The translations under genes were made by a program, and so were the position numbers. Source: Sunxiuqinia sp963974515 (lineage in GTDB: Bacteria; Bacteroidota; Bacteroidia; Bacteroidales; Prolixibacteraceae). From it: 64,000 nt of DNA. Below the pieces are notes generated by a model, which worked only from the letters and a program-made list of their open reading frames with translations, was not told the DNA's origin and made no database searches. Below are positions 61,628-64,000 of the stretch, in pieces (position 1 is the first letter of the stretch; the number at the start of each line of letters is the position of its first letter). Location: positions 62,001 to 126,000 of the forward strand of contig NZ_CAXBDD010000001.1 in the NCBI RefSeq assembly GCF_963974515.1. Reading direction: 5' to 3'.

Positions 61628-62170
61628 ATGCGCATTACCCGAGAAAATACCGTAGGATTGGTGATTGATATGCAGGAACGATTAGTTCCTGCTATGGCCG
61701 AAAACGAAACCTTGGTCCATAACTGCAAAATTTTGACCGAAGGATTAAGTACGCTCAACATTCCCTTGTTGGTCACGCAACAATACACCAAAGGTTTAGG
61801 TGAAACGATTACCGAAATCGGTTCTCTTATCACCAATTTTAGTCCGATTGAAAAACGAGATTTCAGCTGTTGCGACGAAACATCGGTTCGTGAACAACTA
61901 AAAATCAATGGTGCTCAAAACATCATTATTTGCGGAATTGAAAGTCACGTGTGTGTTTTACAAACGGCCATCGACCTGAAAGAAGCGGGATATAGCCCCG
62001 TAGTGGTCATGGATTGTGTGTCGTCGCGCTCACTGGACAATGTGGATTTGGCTGCGGAGCGTTTTCGTCACGAAGGGATCATGATGACCTCCTACGAATC
62101 TATTTTATTTGAGCTAACCCGCTCGTCGGCAGCCGACGAATTTCGGGCAATTTCGAAGCTGGTTAAATAA
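61628..62170 (+). CDS. isochorismatase-family cysteine hydrolase
   Basis: A 180-residue cysteine hydrolase of the isochorismatase superfamily. The catalytic Asp is in VGLVIDMQERLVPAM and the nucleophile Cys in CGIESHVCVLQTAIDLKEAG, with a Lys candidate in SPIEKRDFSC. Members hydrolyse amides, isochorismate or nicotinamide; the substrate here is not determined. Small hydrolases of this size in Bacteroidota are often called YcaC- or nicotinamidase-like. It is last in the operon and ends at a strong terminator. Confidence 0.88.
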   Translation: MRITRENTVGLVIDMQERLVPAMAENETLVHNCKILTEGLSTLNIPLLVTQQYTKGLGETITEIGSLITNFSPIEKRDFSCCDETSVREQLKINGAQNIIICGIESHVCVLQTAIDLKEAGYSPVVVMDCVSSRSLDNVDLAAERFRHEGIMMTSYESILFELTRSSAADEFRAISKLVK

Positions 62171-62192
62171 TTTCCAAGAAAAAAATACAAAA

Positions 62193-62240
62193 AAGAAGGC
62201 CGGGAAAAATCTCTAATTTTTCCCGGCCTTCTTTTTTTCG
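62193..62240. terminator. strong bidirectional terminator
   Basis: An 18-base perfect stem (62193-62210 with 62216-62233), loop CTCTA, followed by T5. It serves both the isochorismatase gene and the convergent serS. Confidence 0.92.
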
Positions 62241-62264
62241 TTATTAGAATGGCTAGTTTCTTGA

Positions 62265-63539
62265 CTAGTTTATCATGTCAAATCCACAATAAGGCACCAA
62301 TACTTCAGGCACTTTAATGCCATCGGGGGTTTGATTATTCTCCAGTAAGGCAGCAACAATTCGTGGCAAAGCCAGGGCGCTTCCGTTCAGTGTGTGTGCA
62401 ATCTGTGGCCTCTTCTGCCCGTCCTCGCGGAAACGCAACTTAAGACGATTAGCCTGGAACGACTCAAAATTCGAAACAGAACTGACTTCGAGCCATTGCT
62501 CCTGCCCGGCTGAAAATACTTCAAAATCATACGTCAACGCTGAGGTAAAACTCATGTCGCCACCACACAAACGAAGGATGCGATAGGGTAACCCAAGCTT
62601 CTGAACCAAGCCCTCCACATAGGCAACCATCTCATCCAGCACTTCGTAACTTTTATCGGGATGTGCGACCTGTACCACTTCCACTTTGTCAAATTGGTGC
62701 AATCGGTTCAGCCCACGCACATCTTTTCCGTACGAACCGGCCTCACGGCGGAAACAAGCACTGTAAGCGGTATTCTTAACGGGCAATTGTTTGGCTTCCA
62801 GAATCACATCGCGATACAAATTAGTAACCGGCACTTCAGCGGTTGGAATCAAGTACAAATTATCTTCTGTAACATGGTACATTTGCCCTTCCTTGTCGGG
62901 CAACTGACCAGTGCCAAAACCGCTGTCTTCGTTGACCATCAGGGGCGGCTGAATCTCGAGGTAACCCGCCTTTTGGGCTTCATCTAAAAAGAAGTTGATG
63001 AGTGCCCGCTGAAACCGTGAACCTTTTCCTTTGTAAACCGGAAATCCGGCGCCAGTCAGTTTTACTCCCAACTCGAAATCAATCAAATCGTATTTATCAG
63101 CCAACTCCCAGTGCGGTAATTTATCCGCACCCAAAGCTGGTTGTTCTCCTCCAGTTTTCACCACTTCATTGTCTTGCGGTGTTTTGCCGGCCGAAACCAG
63201 GTCGGCTGGCAAGTTGGGAAGCTGTACCTGCAACTCATAAACCTGCTCATCAATTTTAGCAAAATCCTCATCCAGTTGTTTGATGTTCTCCTTCAGTTCC
63301 GAAGTTCGTTCTTTTGCCTGATTGGCTTCCGTTTGTTTTCCGTCGCGAAACAGTTGCCCAATCTCGCGCGATAGCTGGTTCATTTCAGCCTTGAACTGAT
63401 CGGCTTTCACCTGAATTTCATTCTTGGCTTTGTATAAATCACTAATCTGTTCAACGATGGCTGACGCATCAAAATTCTTCTTCTTCAACTTTTCAACAAC
63501 CAACTCCGGGTTTTCCTGGATAAAACGTAAATTGAGCAT
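62265..63539 (-). CDS. serS: seryl-tRNA synthetase
   Basis: A 424-residue class II synthetase charging tRNA-Ser. An N-terminal coiled-coil arm (about 30-105) precedes the catalytic core: motif 2 in SACFRREAGSYGKDVRGLNR, HQFDKVEVVQVAHPDKS and motif 3 in NGSALALPRIVAALLENNQT. The C terminus reads VLVPYCGFDMIN. A TAACTTTG -7 element on the minus strand (63567-63574) sits against the rpmA terminator, so serS is transcribed on its own. Confidence 0.97.
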   Translation of the reverse strand: MLNLRFIQENPELVVEKLKKKNFDASAIVEQISDLYKAKNEIQVKADQFKAEMNQLSREIGQLFRDGKQTEANQAKERTSELKENIKQLDEDFAKIDEQVYELQVQLPNLPADLVSAGKTPQDNEVVKTGGEQPALGADKLPHWELADKYDLIDFELGVKLTGAGFPVYKGKGSRFQRALINFFLDEAQKAGYLEIQPPLMVNEDSGFGTGQLPDKEGQMYHVTEDNLYLIPTAEVPVTNLYRDVILEAKQLPVKNTAYSACFRREAGSYGKDVRGLNRLHQFDKVEVVQVAHPDKSYEVLDEMVAYVEGLVQKLGLPYRILRLCGGDMSFTSALTYDFEVFSAGQEQWLEVSSVSNFESFQANRLKLRFREDGQKRPQIAHTLNGSALALPRIVAALLENNQTPDGIKVPEVLVPYCGFDMIN

Positions 63540-63576
63540 TTCTGAACGGGTTTAAATTTTGTCGGGCAAAGTTATA

Positions 63577-63614
63577 AAATAAAAAATCTCCTGCCTTAGC
63601 AAAGACAGGAGATT
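63577..63614 (-). terminator. terminator of rpmA
   Basis: AATCTCCTG (63585-63593) pairs with CAGGAGATT (63606-63614). In the minus transcript the hairpin is followed by U6 and an AU-rich tail. It lies between rpmA and serS. Confidence 0.85.
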
Positions 63615-63638
63615 CTCCTAAACATATCTTAAAATCGT

Positions 63639-63908
63639 TTAGTTTTCTGCCGCCACAATTGGTTCAACAGAGATATACGATTTGTTGTCTCTTTTCTTTC
63701 TGAAAACAACAGTTCCATCAACTAATGCAAATAATGTATGATCTTTTCCCATACCAACATTATTATCAGGATGATGAGAAGTTCCACGCTGGCGAACAAT
63801 AATGTTTCCAGCTTTGCAAACCTGACCGCCGTAAATTTTCACACCAAGTCGTTTACTTTCCGATTCGCGTCCGTTTTTCGAACTACCGACACCTTTCTTA
63901 TGAGCCAT
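63639..63908 (-). CDS. rpmA: 50S ribosomal protein L27
   Basis: An 89-residue L27 with the family start MAHKKGVGSSKNGRESESKR LGVKIYGGQ and the conserved GSIIVRQRGT-type stretch (GNIIVRQRGTSHHPDNNVGM). It lies near the peptidyl-transferase centre. No N-terminal cleavage extension is present. It follows rplU by 18 bases, the standard order. Confidence 0.98.
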   Translation of the reverse strand: MAHKKGVGSSKNGRESESKRLGVKIYGGQVCKAGNIIVRQRGTSHHPDNNVGMGKDHTLFALVDGTVVFRKKRDNKSYISVEPIVAAEN

Positions 63909-63926
63909 GGTCTAATGTTTTTAGGG

Positions 63927-64000
63927 TTATCCAATAATATCTTCAATCTGAATCTGAGTCAAATACTGACGGTGACCATTTTTCTTCTTGTAACCTTTTC
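63927..64000 (-). CDS. rplU: 50S ribosomal protein L21, C-terminal end only
   Basis: The last 23 codons of L21, ending in KKNGHRQYLTQIQIEDIIG, before a TAA stop at 63927-63929. The rest lies beyond the right edge. The basic KKKNGHRQ stretch and position upstream of rpmA identify it. Confidence 0.9.
   Translation of the reverse strand, partial: KGYKKKNGHRQYLTQIQIEDIIG

Noticed and set aside
1..64000. CRISPR array, prophage, integrative element or rRNA operon
   Set aside because: No regularly spaced repeats, phage structural genes, integrase or rRNA sequences were seen.

Overview
The window reads as a chromosomal segment of a Bacteroidota bacterium, most likely a marine or sediment member of the Marinilabiliales/Prolixibacteraceae side of the phylum. 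The reasons are type IX secretion genes (porU, porV and a gldJ-type lipoprotein), repeated promoters of the Bacteroidota form TTTG-N19-TAnnTTTG, weak Shine-Dalgarno sequences, a tRNA gene with no encoded CCA, a type B ribosomal protein L31, LytTR regulators, and many SPII lipoproteins. The placement below phylum level is inference. There is no prophage, CRISPR array or complete insertion sequence. The only clear scar is a decayed gene next to an insertion-sequence-like end near 44.4-44.9 kb.

Layout. 0-10.9 kb: a truncated secreted protein, an AI-2E-type permease, two tandem LytTR response regulators, Lon protease, a GlmU-like nucleotidyltransferase, ribosomal protein L31, two tandem GNAT-fold paralogues and a Bax-inhibitor-1-like membrane protein. 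11-15.9 kb: a GH78 rhamnosidase lipoprotein, an AlkD-like protein and a polysaccharide flippase. 16.2-20.3 kb: a four-gene respiratory and sulfur module made of an octaheme cytochrome c, a cytochrome b, a split YeeE/YedE transporter and a degenerate rhodanese domain fused to its second half. 20.4-25.7 kb: small membrane proteins, two L,D-transpeptidases, an abundant-type lipoprotein, and a divergent ECF sigma factor with a PepSY-like partner. 25.8-30 kb: tRNA-His, the LemA/TPM cluster and urocanate hydratase.

30-41.5 kb: a same-strand run from porU through porV, ispF, a CoA-binding protein and a thioredoxin-like protein to a TPR histidine kinase, with gldJ and murF diverging from porU. 41.5-44.9 kb: thioredoxin, the CCA-adding enzyme, an alpha/beta hydrolase and the scar. 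45-52.2 kb: a beta-helix lipoprotein, then a peptidoglycan-salvage module (SSS symporter, NamZ-type exo-muramidase, and a divergent NagZ plus AmiE-like fusion). 52.4-58.5 kb: small hypothetical proteins, a DUF1080 lipoprotein, a DEAD-box helicase, DUF202, DUF4861 and a glutamine amidotransferase. 58.5-64 kb: sucD/sucC, a SIS-domain protein, an isochorismatase-family hydrolase, serS, rpmA and the end of rplU.

The best candidates for an under-described system are the octaheme cytochrome/YeeE/rhodanese-like operon (16.2-20.3 kb) and the fused NagZ-AmiE muropeptide salvage locus (46.5-52.2 kb). Much of the rest is ordinary housekeeping. Several starts were moved to an internal ATG where a promoter, a signal peptide or a neighbouring stop argued for it.
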